Counted from the first letter of the stretch, positions 1-5,153 are shown. The stretch: 5,241 nt of DNA from an uncultured Bacteroidales bacterium (GCA_934716995.1 CAKUYO010000084.1:1-5241); one strand, 5' to 3'. Notes: generated by a model not told the origin, from the sequence alone. Numbers and translations: made by a program.

Positions 1-242
1 GCATAACGGCCGGCCGCTTCCTCTCCCCAGGGAATAACTTCAACAAGCTGCTGAAAAAATTCGATTGAAGTCATCAACCGGATTGATTTTTTCTTTTTCG
101 CTCCGAAAAGCAGTTCAGCCAACGTAATCGATGACATGCAAATCCGATTCTTGTTTGCTTTGATTTTTGCATTCAACGCCGGATATGTGCCTTTGATTAC
201 ATAACTGCAAATATCCGTATCCAGCATATACAAATGCTTCAT
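1..242 (-). CDS. vapC: VapC-like PIN-domain toxin, partial (C-terminus outside window)
   Basis: Toxin of a type II toxin-antitoxin system. VapC proteins are Mg-dependent PIN-domain ribonucleases that cut tRNA or rRNA in the cytoplasm when their antitoxin is lost. Eighty complete codons are visible. The N-terminus reads MKHLYMLDTDICSYVIKG, the classic first PIN strand with acidic residue D8. A second acidic residue, E43, sits in SSITLAELLFGAKKKK. Both belong to the PIN catalytic quartet; the remaining acidic residues and the C-terminal part lie beyond position 1. Family members are usually about 130 residues, so roughly 50 should be missing. The start ATG shares one base with the stop of the antitoxin gene (TAATG), implying translational coupling. 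Confidence in the family is high; the target RNA cannot be read from sequence, and whether the gene is intact cannot be judged here. Confidence 0.9.
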   Translation of the reverse strand, partial: MKHLYMLDTDICSYVIKGTYPALNAKIKANKNRICMSSITLAELLFGAKKKKSIRLMTSIEFFQQLVEVIPWGEEAAGRY

Positions 243-472
243 TAAAACAACTCCCGCTCCTGAACAACTTGCGAATCTTTACGGTCAAGCTCAAAATCGG
301 GACAAGTATGATGTGCAAAAAAATCATCCCACGAAAGATCAGACTGAGGAGTAAGAATAATACTCTCTCCCTGCTTACGGATATTTACCGTATTGGTCTG
401 AAAACGAAAACACTTAGGGATGCGTACTGCCTGTGACCGCCCACTTTGGAAAACCTTTGTCGTAGCTTTCAT
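242..472 (-). CDS. vapB: VapB-like antitoxin (AbrB/MazE-type DNA-binding fold)
   Basis: Antitoxin partner of the adjacent PIN toxin: it should bind and inhibit VapC and, with it, repress its own promoter. The N-terminal motif TTKVFQSGRSQAVRIPK is the hallmark of the swapped-hairpin AbrB/VapB DNA-binding fold, followed by V-x-I-x-K-x-G-x-S-I-I-LTP, the second half of that fold. The C-terminal part (about residues 45-76: SWDDFF, DFELDRKDSQ, QERELF) is acidic and aromatic, as expected of the toxin-wrapping tail. Two in-frame ATG codons lie in tandem at 475 and 472. The GGAGG core at 479-483 is only 3 nt from the first but 6 nt from the second, so I chose 472 (76 aa); starting at 475 adds one Met. 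Length is normal for the family, and the order antitoxin then toxin is canonical. Confidence 0.88.
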   Translation of the reverse strand: MKATTKVFQSGRSQAVRIPKCFRFQTNTVNIRKQGESIILTPQSDLSWDDFFAHHTCPDFELDRKDSQVVQERELF

Positions 473-490
473 CATCTACCTCCTTTTGTC

Positions 491-507
491 ATATATCTTG
501 AATATAT
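491..507. promoter_or_regulatory. Candidate VapBC operator (ATATAT-N5-ATATAT)
   Basis: An inverted repeat ATATAT-CTTGA-ATATAT covers the predicted -10 hexamer and start site of the vapBC promoter. VapB-type antitoxins typically bind short inverted repeats overlapping their own promoter, so this is a reasonable autoregulation site. A/T-only half sites also arise by chance, hence modest confidence. Confidence 0.35.
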
Positions 508-528
508 ACTTCTTACCTGAAAAATCAA
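501..528 (-). promoter_or_regulatory. Putative sigma70-type promoter of vapBC
   Basis: On the minus strand, TTGATT (523-528) and TATATT (501-506) are separated by 16 bases, a good match to -35 and -10 hexamers. Transcription would start near 492-495, leaving a short leader that contains the AAAAGGAGGT ribosome binding site (478-487). Placed by eye only. Confidence 0.5.
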
Positions 529-580
529 GCTTTATTCTCTCTGTTTCTTCCAAGATCATTCTTCAAAGGAAAATAGTCTG

Positions 581-676
581 ATGATTAAGCGTGGAATTTC
601 CCGGCCACACTGGGTGAGCCGGGAAATTCCCGAAGCGAAAATCTTTCATAGAAGGGACTGGATGAAACAAATGTAA
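581..676 (+). CDS. Possible 31-aa small protein carried on the repeat
   Basis: A short open frame starts with ATG at 581, 10 nt after AAAGGA (565-570), and ends with TAA at 674-676. It lies in the 294-base gap between vapB and the macrodomain gene. The product begins MIKRGISRPHWVSREIPEAK and ends in a basic, Trp/Met-rich tail (FHRRDWMKQM). I do not recognise the family. The reason to take it seriously is the second copy of the repeat at 1300-1360: of five base differences, four are silent third-position changes in exactly this frame and one changes W to R. That is the pattern of protein-level constraint. Against it, copy 2 has no matching ATG at this point, the ORF is tiny, and the DNA is strongly palindromic, so an RNA or DNA element is a real alternative. 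Confidence 0.3.
   Translation: MIKRGISRPHWVSREIPEAKIFHRRDWMKQM
583..643 (+). repeat. 61-bp palindromic repeat, copy 1
   Basis: It matches 1300-1360 at 56 of 61 positions without gaps; the differences are at 604, 607, 610, 611 and 634. Its core is a perfect 13-bp inverted repeat, GGAATTTCCCGGC (593-605) and GCCGGGAAATTCC (618-630), around a 12-base loop that can pair further (CAC with GTG). No T-run follows, so it is not a standard terminator. It lies 124 bases before the macrodomain start. Possible roles are a mobile palindromic element, a regulator binding site, a structured leader, or part of a small coding gene. Confidence 0.85.
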
Positions 677-766
677 ATCATTCAACAGAATGCCGATTTG
701 AATGGAACTTCAGAGGGCGGCAACAATTAAGTAATCTTGAGAAAAAACACCATAAGGAATTACACA

Positions 767-1207
767 ATGGTTACACTGGTTTACGGAAATATCTTTGATT
801 CCGCGATGCTGACGATAGTGAATCCGGTCAACTGCGTCGGTGTCATGGGTAAAGGACTTGCGCTGCAGTACAAACTGCGCTATCCAGAAATGTTCACGGA
901 TTATCGCCGGAAATGCGCCATTGGGATTTTGCGTCCCGGAAAACCGTATCTTTACCGACTGGACAATGGCGCATCCATCTTAAATTTTCCCACGAAGCTA
1001 CACTGGCGTGATCACTCGCGCCTGATTGATATTGAGAACGGTTTGGATTGTCTGATCACCAATTACCGGAAGTGGGGCATTACCTCCATTGCGGTTCCCC
1101 CGCTGGGCTGCGGCTGTGGCGGTTTGAACTGGAATGAAGTCAGAAAACTGATGACCGACAGATTGAATCAACTTGAAATTCCTGTCGAAATTTATGCAAA
1201 AGCTTAG
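767..1207 (+). CDS. Stand-alone macrodomain protein, DarG-like ADP-ribosyl hydrolase
   Basis: A 146-residue single macrodomain, cytoplasmic, expected to bind ADP-ribose and remove it from DNA or protein. Visible signatures in order: strand and turn VYGNIFDSAM (5-14), NPVNCVGVMGKGLALQYK (19-36, the ligand-binding loop with N22 and the GVMGKG turn), LNFPTKLHWR (72-81) and PPLGCGCGGLNW (111-122). The NFPTKxHWR segment with its lysine (K77) is typical of DarG, the antitoxin that reverses thymidine ADP-ribosylation of DNA by DarT; the equivalent lysine is catalytic in characterised DarG. Full DarG carries an extra C-terminal domain of about 200 residues, absent here, and no DarT gene is visible. 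An upstream in-frame TTG (737) would add 10 residues, but AAGGAA at 754-759 sits 7 nt before ATG 767, which I chose. Substrate remains uncertain; it could serve host repair, counter a rival's toxin, or be a leftover antitoxin. Confidence 0.88.
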   Translation: MVTLVYGNIFDSAMLTIVNPVNCVGVMGKGLALQYKLRYPEMFTDYRRKCAIGILRPGKPYLYRLDNGASILNFPTKLHWRDHSRLIDIENGLDCLITNYRKWGITSIAVPPLGCGCGGLNWNEVRKLMTDRLNQLEIPVEIYAKA

Positions 1208-1299
1208 CCCGGCAACAAAAATCCCGGAGTGGAAAAGAAGCTAATGCCCCCTGATCCTTTTCAAGACTTTATTTTAATTTTGAACCCGAATGAATTAAA

Positions 1300-1360
1300 G
1301 ATTAAGCGTGGAATTTCCCGACCGCATAGGGTGAGCCGGGAAATTCCCGAGGCGAAAATC
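1300..1360 (+). repeat. 61-bp palindromic repeat, copy 2
   Basis: Second copy of the element at 583-643, same orientation, just upstream of the 1381 gene (20 bases from repeat end to ATG). The stem keeps 12 of 13 pairs (A at 1321 now faces C); the inner pairing becomes CGC with GTG, allowed as a G-U wobble in RNA. The frame that is open in copy 1 is open here too, within an ORF running from a GTG at 1229 (or ATG at 1244) to 1438. It reads KIKRGISRPHRVSREIPEAK and then overlaps the 1381 gene by 58 bases. No good ribosome binding site precedes that ORF, so I do not call it a gene; it may be a decayed copy or a host-gene fragment carrying the element. Confidence 0.85.
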
Positions 1361-1380
1361 ATTAACAAAGAAGAGGACAC

Positions 1381-1647
1381 ATGCAGAAATTTCAGGAAAT
1401 TGTTTTCATTCAGGGTGAGGAAGCGGAAGAACCATTGAATCTCCTTGACAATGAGGGCGAATCCGCCGCACTTCAATATCTGGCACAGTGGAATTACGGA
1501 GAGAATGACGGTGAAATCTATGACGAAATTCCGGCTGGAAGCAATGACTCTACCTACAGAGAGGACCGCTATATCATGAATTACAACACTTCTCTGGGTT
1601 ATATCGGTCTGTGCAAAATGATTGAAGCAAAACAGGAAGCATCCTGA
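1381..1647 (+). CDS. Unknown 88-aa acidic protein
   Basis: I do not recognise a characterised family. The protein is small, soluble and acidic. It opens with a strand (KFQEIVFIQG), then a helix rich in acidic residues (EEAEEPLNLLDNEGESAALQYLAQW, about 13-37), an acidic flexible stretch with Gly, Asn and Ser (39-60) and a Tyr-rich end (YIMNYNTSLGYIGL, about 65-78). There is no signal peptide or membrane segment. AGAGG at 1372-1376 lies 4 nt before the ATG, somewhat close. The gene directly follows repeat copy 2, which may act in its leader, and leads a run of four same-strand unknown genes. The acidity and the Tyr-rich tail resemble small accessory proteins of plasmids and prophages, but no function is claimed. 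Confidence 0.75.
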   Translation: MQKFQEIVFIQGEEAEEPLNLLDNEGESAALQYLAQWNYGENDGEIYDEIPAGSNDSTYREDRYIMNYNTSLGYIGLCKMIEAKQEAS

Positions 1648-1693
1648 TTTGAATTTGACTGAACTCAAAAACGAATGAAAGAGATAAAAACAA

Positions 1694-1954
1694 ATGACTC
1701 ATATCACCTATCCGAATGATGACCTGACAGCCAAAGGAAGGAACGGGCTCGTCAAACAACAGGGAATCTGTGTTTCTCCAACCGCAACCGCAATCAATCT
1801 TCTTCCGATATCAAGCCGGGGAATTTCCTATTCGTGTATCATGGATATTCCGTATGACCGTCAGGTTTGTGAACAGATTATCAAGGCGATTCGTGAAGCG
1901 CTGGATAAACATGAATCAGAAAAAATCCAAATGAAAGGAGTAGCTGATGATTGA
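1694..1954 (+). CDS. Unknown 86-aa protein
   Basis: No characterised family recognised. The first two thirds look beta-rich (THITYPNDDLTAKGRNGLVKQQ, INLLPISSRGISYSCIMDIP, up to about residue 53), followed by an amphipathic helix (CEQIIKAIREALDKHESEK, about 59-77). No signal or membrane segment is seen. The Shine-Dalgarno is weak (AAAGAGA, 1678-1684, 9 nt from ATG). It ends inside the next gene: its final codons GCT GAT GAT TGA overlap the ATG at 1947 by 8 bases, and the ribosome binding site of that gene is inside this one. The two are therefore likely translationally coupled and may work together. The bases around AGCCGGGGAATTTCC in the middle echo the 61-bp repeat stem, but the flanks do not match. 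Confidence 0.7.
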   Translation: MTHITYPNDDLTAKGRNGLVKQQGICVSPTATAINLLPISSRGISYSCIMDIPYDRQVCEQIIKAIREALDKHESEKIQMKGVADD

Positions 1955-2327
1955 GCATGACAAGAATTATTCCGGCAGAAAAATCCGAGTTCTGCAGGAG
2001 ATCGTAATAGCCAGCGACAGCTTGAGCCATCACACCCGGAATCGATATCCCGCCGGTACGATTCTTACCATCGTATCATGGCGTCCGGAAGGATTTATGC
2101 TCCGCGACGGAATTTTGTTCAAGAAATATTTCAACCGTGTCGAACTGTTGAACTATTACCAGCAATGCAATCAATGCGGAATCATTTATTGTTCGACCAA
2201 TCCAGTCATCCCGCACGCCTATTGCATCAGGGAGAATTGCAACGGCATCGTTCCGTATGATGCCGCGAAGCAGGAGATTCTGCATAAAAAATTCAAGGAA
2301 CAATCGGATAACGGTACAATAATCTGA
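1947..2327 (+). CDS. Unknown 126-aa protein with a Cys4 zinc-binding motif
   Basis: The N-terminal half (about 10-67) looks like a small beta barrel: RKIRVLQEIVIASDS, YPAGTILTIVSWRPEGFMLRDG and YFNRVELL are alternating strands and turns reminiscent of SH3-like or KOW-like folds. It is followed by C74-x2-C77, C82, C93-x4-C98, spacing compatible with a zinc ribbon or knuckle (C74, C77, C93 and C98 as ligands). A basic helix ends the protein. Beta barrel plus zinc ribbon suggests nucleic-acid or protein binding; no specific function can be assigned. The start ATG has AAAGGAG (1934-1940) 6 nt upstream, a strong site lying within the preceding gene, with which it overlaps by 8 bases. A frame +2 ORF in this region is ignored as a shadow. 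Confidence 0.75.
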   Translation: MIEHDKNYSGRKIRVLQEIVIASDSLSHHTRNRYPAGTILTIVSWRPEGFMLRDGILFKKYFNRVELLNYYQQCNQCGIIYCSTNPVIPHAYCIRENCNGIVPYDAAKQEILHKKFKEQSDNGTII

Positions 2328-2357
2328 CAGGAAGATTACTGAAAAGGAAAGAGAAAA

Positions 2358-3239
2358 ATGAACATTGAAATTTATAAGCAGCAAACCGAACAGGCGAAAG
2401 CAAATATCGGGAAATCATATCTTGAACTGAAGGTCGGAGATTTTGTGTTCGCAGACGGATGTGGCCTGAAGAATGAAGGGGTTGCCGGACTGTTGTATGA
2501 TATGAACAATGGCGATTGCCTTTATCCAAACCGTCTTTGCTTTATTGAAAAAATCACGCATTGCAAAGATGCGGATTTGATCAGCAACAGGTTTGAATTC
2601 GGTTCCGGGGGAAGCCGCTCCGATTGTTTTGATGATAACGAGTTTAACCACTTCAACTATACTCAGGAACAGATCAGAACATTTTACGAAGTTGTGACTC
2701 TCATCATCGCCGATGATACCGGAAGATACGCTTTCAGCAACGCGGAAGGCTACAATTATCCCCGTTACCTTCTGTTCGGAGCGGGATGGCGCGAAATGTT
2801 CGCCGTGGAAATTCAGGCAGAAACAAAGCGTCGCGCGGACTTGGCGGAAAAATACCGCCGGGAGGAACAGGAACGCATGGAAAAAGAAAGGGTGGAGCAG
2901 GAGCAAAAAATCAAAGAAAACTTTGCATATCTTGACATAAAGAAAAGCAAAAAGGCAAACTGGATTGCAATTTGCAGACACGTTTTTCCATTTCCCGTAA
3001 GAGTATCGAAGCATAAAATTTATGATTCATACGAAATCACTCTCTACTGCCGAAACGAAGAGGAGCGGCTGCAAGTCAAGCACTTTGTGGACTGTTGCTG
3101 GAACGATTTCCAATACTTTACAGGAGAAACCGGAACAAGCGACGATGGCTATCCTTACATAGTATACAGAAATCGTCTTGAAGATCATGTGCCTGGTCTT
3201 ATGTCGAACATAAGCTCAGAAGTTGAACTTTTCACGTGA
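2358..3239 (+). CDS. Unknown 293-aa protein with central charged coiled coil
   Basis: No known family recognised. Three parts can be seen. Residues about 20-66 (LELKVGDFVFADGCG, LYDMNNGDCLYPNRLCFIEKI) look like a small beta barrel of the SH3-like sort; to about 150 the chain is mixed and aromatic-rich. Residues about 151-188 (EIQAETKRRADLAEKYRREE and on) are a continuous Glu/Arg/Lys helix, a likely coiled coil or single alpha-helix. The C-terminal part (about 198-270: NWIAICRHVFPFPVRV, YEITLYCRNEEERLQVKHFV, YPYIVYRN) alternates strands and helices and could be a compact binding domain. No signal or membrane segment. The start has AAGGA (2344-2348) 9 nt before ATG. It closes the first gene cluster and is followed after four bases by a large hairpin, so transcription or mRNA decay may be controlled at its 3' end. 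Confidence 0.8.
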   Translation: MNIEIYKQQTEQAKANIGKSYLELKVGDFVFADGCGLKNEGVAGLLYDMNNGDCLYPNRLCFIEKITHCKDADLISNRFEFGSGGSRSDCFDDNEFNHFNYTQEQIRTFYEVVTLIIADDTGRYAFSNAEGYNYPRYLLFGAGWREMFAVEIQAETKRRADLAEKYRREEQERMEKERVEQEQKIKENFAYLDIKKSKKANWIAICRHVFPFPVRVSKHKIYDSYEITLYCRNEEERLQVKHFVDCCWNDFQYFTGETGTSDDGYPYIVYRNRLEDHVPGLMSNISSEVELFT

Positions 3240-3242
3240 TGA

Positions 3243-3314
3243 GGCGCTTGCCGGTCAAATCACTTGCCCCCGCAGACGGGGGCGTGATTTGACTCCGGGT
3301 GACGGCAAGACGCC
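3243..3314 (+). other. Large nested hairpin between gene clusters
   Basis: Nested perfect arms: GGCGCTTGCCG (3243-3253) pairs with CGGCAAG-A-CGCC (3303-3314, one bulged A); inside it GTCAAATCAC (3254-3263) pairs with GTGATTTGAC (3284-3293); inside that GCCCCC (3266-3271) pairs with GGGGGC (3278-3283) round a 6-base loop. A 9-base bulge (3294-3302) separates the outer and middle stems on one side. There is no T-run afterwards, so it is not a standard intrinsic terminator. It begins 4 bases after the stop of the 293-aa gene and ends 7 bases before the AAGGAG of the next gene. It may insulate or attenuate expression, protect mRNA ends, or form a cruciform in DNA. Confidence 0.8.
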
Positions 3315-3337
3315 GGAATAGAAGGAGAATAGCCCCA

Positions 3338-4117
3338 ATGGATCAGGAACCGATCGATTTAACCGTGTACCATGCAATCTATATTCAAATCAGTGGAGGA
3401 AAGGACAGCCAGGTGTCGCTCACAAGAATCCGGCAGCTCGCCCGGGAACAGGGCGTTCTCCACCGGCTGAATTGCATCTATGCGGATACCGGAGCTGAAT
3501 GGCGGGAAAGTGTAATACATTGCGACTGGCTTTGCAAGCAGTTTGGAATCCCGTTATACACCGTGTATCCGATCCGGCCGCTGCCGGATGAGATCGCACG
3601 ACGCGGGATGTGGCCTTCCATGAAGTGTCGTTATTGCACTTCCATGGGCAAACATGCCCCGATCTCCAAGCTGATCCGCAATCGTCATTCGTTCAAGGAG
3701 CCGGCCCGCATCCTGATGGTCAGCGGCGAACGCCGTGAAGAGAGCCCACAGCGGGCTAAACTGACGGAGTTCGAACAGGACACCGAGCTTTCGGCCGGAC
3801 ACCGGCAGGTTTTCAAATACCGTCCCGTGCTCAAATTGCGCAAATGGGAAATCTGGCAAGAAGTTCGGGCCTCCGGTCTGAAAGCGCATCCGGCATATGC
3901 CCTGGGGAATGACCGGCTCTCCTGCGCTTTATGCGTGTTTGCCAATATTACCGACCTGAAAAATGGTGCGAGAGCCCGTCCCGATCTCGCGCAACGCTAC
4001 CTTGAAATTGAACGGGAAAAACATCATGATTTCCGATATAAGCAGTCTCTTGCCTCAATCTTGTATCCGTCCTGTTCTTTTTTGAGCGAGCCCGAAAGAG
4101 AATTGGTCCACATCTGA
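3338..4117 (+). CDS. PP-loop ATPase of the PAPS-reductase superfamily with two CxxC pairs
   Basis: A 259-aa cytoplasmic enzyme of the adenine nucleotide alpha-hydrolase group (PAPS reductase/DndC-like, COG0175-type). Seen in order: PP-loop SGGKDS (19-24), which binds ATP pyrophosphate; YADTGAEW (48-55), the usual second motif; MKCRYCTS with C97 and C100; GERREESPQR (130-139), the conserved substrate/nucleotide loop; and SCALC with C196 and C199. The four cysteines could hold a zinc ion or an iron-sulfur cluster, as in DndC and tRNA thiolation enzymes. The catalytic ECGLH-type tail of true PAPS reductases is absent, so sulfate reduction is unlikely; adenylation or sulfur transfer to nucleic acid or another acceptor is more likely. 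A GTG at 3299 would add 13 basic residues, but AAGGAG (3322-3327) lies 10 nt before ATG 3338, and the upstream part is inside the hairpin. Exact substrate unknown. Confidence 0.85.
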   Translation: MDQEPIDLTVYHAIYIQISGGKDSQVSLTRIRQLAREQGVLHRLNCIYADTGAEWRESVIHCDWLCKQFGIPLYTVYPIRPLPDEIARRGMWPSMKCRYCTSMGKHAPISKLIRNRHSFKEPARILMVSGERREESPQRAKLTEFEQDTELSAGHRQVFKYRPVLKLRKWEIWQEVRASGLKAHPAYALGNDRLSCALCVFANITDLKNGARARPDLAQRYLEIEREKHHDFRYKQSLASILYPSCSFLSEPERELVHI

Positions 4118-4139
4118 ACGATAAATTGGAGGAATGATT

Positions 4140-4286
4140 ATGATTCAGAATCTGTATCCACTTCCGGTACGGAACGGCCATCCACCGCTTCCGGTAAAAA
4201 AGAGCAAACCGGCAGTCAGGAAATTCCGCGCAGTAATGTTTACGTCTGCCAATCCCCGCAACACGCCGCCGAATGACGCGGCATAA
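4140..4286 (+). CDS. 48-aa proline- and lysine/arginine-rich microprotein
   Basis: A small gene, complete from ATG 4140 to TAA 4284-4286. GGAGG (4128-4132) lies 7 nt before this ATG; another in-frame ATG at 4134 is only 1 nt from it and is unlikely. The product begins MIQNLYPLPVRNGHPPLPVK, with LPVRNG and LPVKKS as an imperfect internal repeat, then a basic strand-like stretch (RKFRAVMFTS) and a polar Asn/Pro-rich end. It is soluble and strongly basic, with no signal peptide. Family and function are not recognised. It sits 22 bases after the PP-loop gene and 18 bases before the next one, so it is likely a cotranscribed member of the same operon, perhaps an adaptor that docks to a partner by its proline-rich segments. 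Confidence 0.65.
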   Translation: MIQNLYPLPVRNGHPPLPVKKSKPAVRKFRAVMFTSANPRNTPPNDAA

Positions 4287-4304
4287 AATGAAGGAGAGAT
4301 GATC

Positions 4305-5153
4305 ATGAACTATGACCCGGAAGATATTCGAAAATTTTTCTCCAACACCGTTTTGGAAGAAAAAGCCATGACCAATGAACTCGCCCTGTTATTCCGGACC
4401 AGCAACAGCAAAAATGCCGGCGAAATTATCCGGGAAGTGATTATTCCGGCCCTGAGTCAATCGGATCGCAGCCTGAAGTTGCTTCCGGTTCCGACTCCCG
4501 TGGAACGACTCTCAGCTTTGGATTCCGCCGCTATGTTGTGTGATCTTCAGGCTGGAGATAATTCCGCTTGTCGGGGAGTCTGGTTCGAGAAGGAGGGAGA
4601 ACAGATCTTTACGGTTGCCTCAAACGGCAAGACCTTGGGAATATTTCCGTTGAATGAACGGGATCGATTCATCCCAGAAGAATTTCCCATACTGGTTCAT
4701 CCGACTACCCATCGGCGGCAATCGGCTTCACTTTTCAATTACAAGCCGCTCATGGCAGCTTCTTGCCGAACTCAATTCCGCATCTCGGAAGAATATTGGA
4801 GGAATCGCCTCAATTACATTCATGCTGCCGCCAATCTCAAAAAATGGTTGAACCATGATGTCATCTGCCTGATAAAAGTAAATGACCAACATATTGGATT
4901 CGATGCGGAGCATCTTTACCATGTTCTGCAAAGTCTTATTTCACATTGTGACGCCGCTGCTTTCCATTCAAGCCTCGCAGCTCTTGAACCGGCCCGTTTT
5001 GAATCCCAGTCGGGGGCGGTTGTACTGCTCATGCCGTATCGTCAGCTTTCCCAGGGAATATGCGTCGATCTGGAAGCCTGCCCGCCGCTGGAACAGACAA
5101 GATTGCATCGGGTTTCAAAATATTTTCAAATTAGAAAGAGGTACATATTATGA
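4305..5153 (+). CDS. Unknown 282-aa protein, possibly sliding-clamp-like
   Basis: No confident family. Two stretches faintly recall the DNA polymerase III beta clamp: residues 69-116, where GVWFEKEGEQIFTVASNGKT resembles the clamp pattern of a strand pair leading to an ATDGHRLA-like turn (here VASNGKTLG); and 197-246, where FDAEHLYHVLQSL, then ALEPARFES and GAVVLLMPYR, recall the clamp's final domain, which ends in a LMPMR-like strand. Length (282) is below a three-domain clamp (about 370), and the middle does not obviously fit, so it may be a shortened or diverged clamp of a mobile element, or unrelated. The N-terminus (1-58) is helical. AAGGAG (4291-4296) lies 8 nt before ATG 4305 (chosen) and 2 nt before an in-frame ATG at 4299. 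The stop overlaps the next start (ATGA), showing coupling. Confidence 0.8.
   Translation: MNYDPEDIRKFFSNTVLEEKAMTNELALLFRTSNSKNAGEIIREVIIPALSQSDRSLKLLPVPTPVERLSALDSAAMLCDLQAGDNSACRGVWFEKEGEQIFTVASNGKTLGIFPLNERDRFIPEEFPILVHPTTHRRQSASLFNYKPLMAASCRTQFRISEEYWRNRLNYIHAAANLKKWLNHDVICLIKVNDQHIGFDAEHLYHVLQSLISHCDAAAFHSSLAALEPARFESQSGAVVLLMPYRQLSQGICVDLEACPPLEQTRLHRVSKYFQIRKRYIL

Noticed and set aside
115..327. Minus-strand 70-aa ORF across the vapB/vapC junction
   Set aside because: Out of frame with both vapB and vapC, which account for this DNA with clear family motifs.
583..1360. The two repeats as a CRISPR array or insertion-sequence ends
   Set aside because: Only two copies, more than 650 bases apart, in the same orientation, with an ordinary gene between them and no transposase or target duplication visible.
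1229..1438. Plus-strand 69-aa ORF through repeat copy 2
   Set aside because: Poor start context and a long overlap with the 1381 gene. Not called as a gene, although its middle part carries the peptide-like repeat discussed in the findings.
1261..1668. Minus-strand 135-aa ORF opposite the 88-aa gene
   Set aside because: No ribosome binding site or recognisable protein pattern; the composition (many F, L, I, S) is that of an antisense shadow of an acidic gene.
1815..1830. Third partial copy of the repeat (GCCGGGGAATTTCC inside the 86-aa gene)
   Set aside because: Only a short G/A/T/C stretch is shared, with an extra G, and the flanks do not align; likely chance.
2415..3014. Minus-strand 199-aa ORF opposite the 293-aa gene
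   Set aside because: Phe/Leu-rich antisense shadow without a start signal; the plus-strand gene has a good ribosome binding site and sensible composition.
3243..3314. Hairpin as an ordinary intrinsic terminator or an integron attC site
   Set aside because: No T-run follows the stem, and I see no attC core sites (GTTRRRY/RYYYAAC) at the stem ends.
3299..3337. GTG start extending the PP-loop protein by 13 residues
   Set aside because: It would begin inside the large hairpin with no suitable ribosome binding site, whereas ATG 3338 has AAGGAG 10 nt upstream.
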